A stretch of DNA of 5,299 nucleotides from Planctomycetaceae bacterium (lineage in GTDB: Bacteria > Planctomycetota > Planctomycetia > Planctomycetales > Planctomycetaceae). The stretch's first letter is position 1. Each line of letters starts with the position of its first letter. The notes under the pieces are model-generated. The model worked only from the letters and a program-made list of their open reading frames with translations, did not search any database and was not told where the DNA came from. The translations under genes were made by a program, and so were the position numbers. Below are positions 4,934-5,299 of this stretch, one piece after another. The DNA lies in NCBI GenBank assembly GCA_003503535.1, contig DOCI01000207.1:559-5857 (forward strand), written 5' to 3'.

Positions 4934-5299
4934 TGATTACAAAGAGAGATGTTTTGGATTTCGCCAACTGGCCAAAGTTGCTGCTTTGTCCGGCCATGGG
5001 TTCTCAAATTTTCAGGCTCGATCAATTGAGAAAAGTTCCATGAGTTCAGACAAAATCAGTGAAATCCAAGCAAAGTCGAACGGCCAAGAACGACTTCAAA
5101 CATGAACTGCAGAGTGTAACAGTAAAAAATGGAGGCTCATTTCCATCAGTCACTGCAATGACCCGCATTCGATCAAAACAAGTCGCTGAATAGCAACCAG
5201 CCTTTGAATCGCAACTTAGTTTACCAGAGAACCAACCAGGTACAATATGCTTAATCATCAAAATCATCATTAATAGAAAATTGGGAAGAATGGGCATTT
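4934..5299. other. gene-poor region upstream of the pilin gene
   Basis: These 366 bases hold no reading frame I can support. Two open frames (minus strand 5046-5297, plus strand 4827-5105) lack ribosome sites and resemble no known protein. A weak dyad, ATGGA (5129-5133) with TCCAT (5142-5146), is followed on the minus strand by six T residues and could end a transcript entering from the right. The pilin promoter should lie here, but I found no convincing -35/-10 or sigma-54 site. Confidence 0.4.

Noticed and set aside
4960..4985. Sigma-54 promoter ahead of the pilin (minus-strand TTGGCCAGTTGGCG)
   Set aside because: It lacks the TGGCAC and TTGC elements at proper spacing.
5046..5297. 83-codon minus-strand frame upstream of the pilin, with a hydrophobic start and several Cys
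   Set aside because: It has no ribosome site and no family resemblance, and the A/T-rich start explains the hydrophobic residues.

Overview
The window most likely comes from a planctomycete chromosome, from the Gimesia/Rubinisphaera part of the phylum. This is inferred from a diverged mreB-mreC-mreD cluster, an acidic small protein with an SDRDADGR motif of a kind I associate with planctomycetes, a Flp-like pilin with the N-terminus DEAGFIVSAELVL, an unusual SRAP protein, and dispersed palindromic repeats. Base composition is moderate, near 50% G+C by eye. No database search was possible.

Layout, left to right. Position 1 opens on a REP-type palindrome (1-32). A candidate promoter (115-143) and a leader with two hairpins (163-181, 188-217) lead into a small disordered acidic protein (250-591). 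A gene-poor gap with a pyrimidine-rich tract follows, then mreB (768-1817). An inverted pair of REP units (1847-1948) separates mreB from mreC (2034-2975). mreC is followed after 12 bases by mreD (2988-3515). The 306-base gap 3516-3821 holds a nested set of inverted repeats, including a perfect 23-bp pair 161 bases apart. On the minus strand lie an SRAP-domain gene (3924-4454), interrupted by an in-frame TGA with 33 homologous-looking codons beyond it (to 3822), a strong terminator (4503-4532) and a Flp-like pilin gene (4565-4906). The last 366 bases hold no convincing gene.

How the genes work together. MreB (actin-like filament), MreC (periplasmic scaffold) and MreD (membrane protein) form the core of the elongation complex that positions cell-wall synthesis. 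mreC and mreD look co-transcribed; mreB is split from them by the REP pair and may be partly uncoupled. The SRAP protein would shield abasic sites in single-stranded DNA, and the pilin would be a surface or secretion-apparatus subunit. Neither has an evident link to the mre genes.

The observations most worth a second look are the TGA within the SRAP gene, the nested inverted-repeat element between mreD and SRAP, the structured leader of the small acidic protein, and the REP pair inside the mre cluster. I did not find a clearly new multi-gene system.
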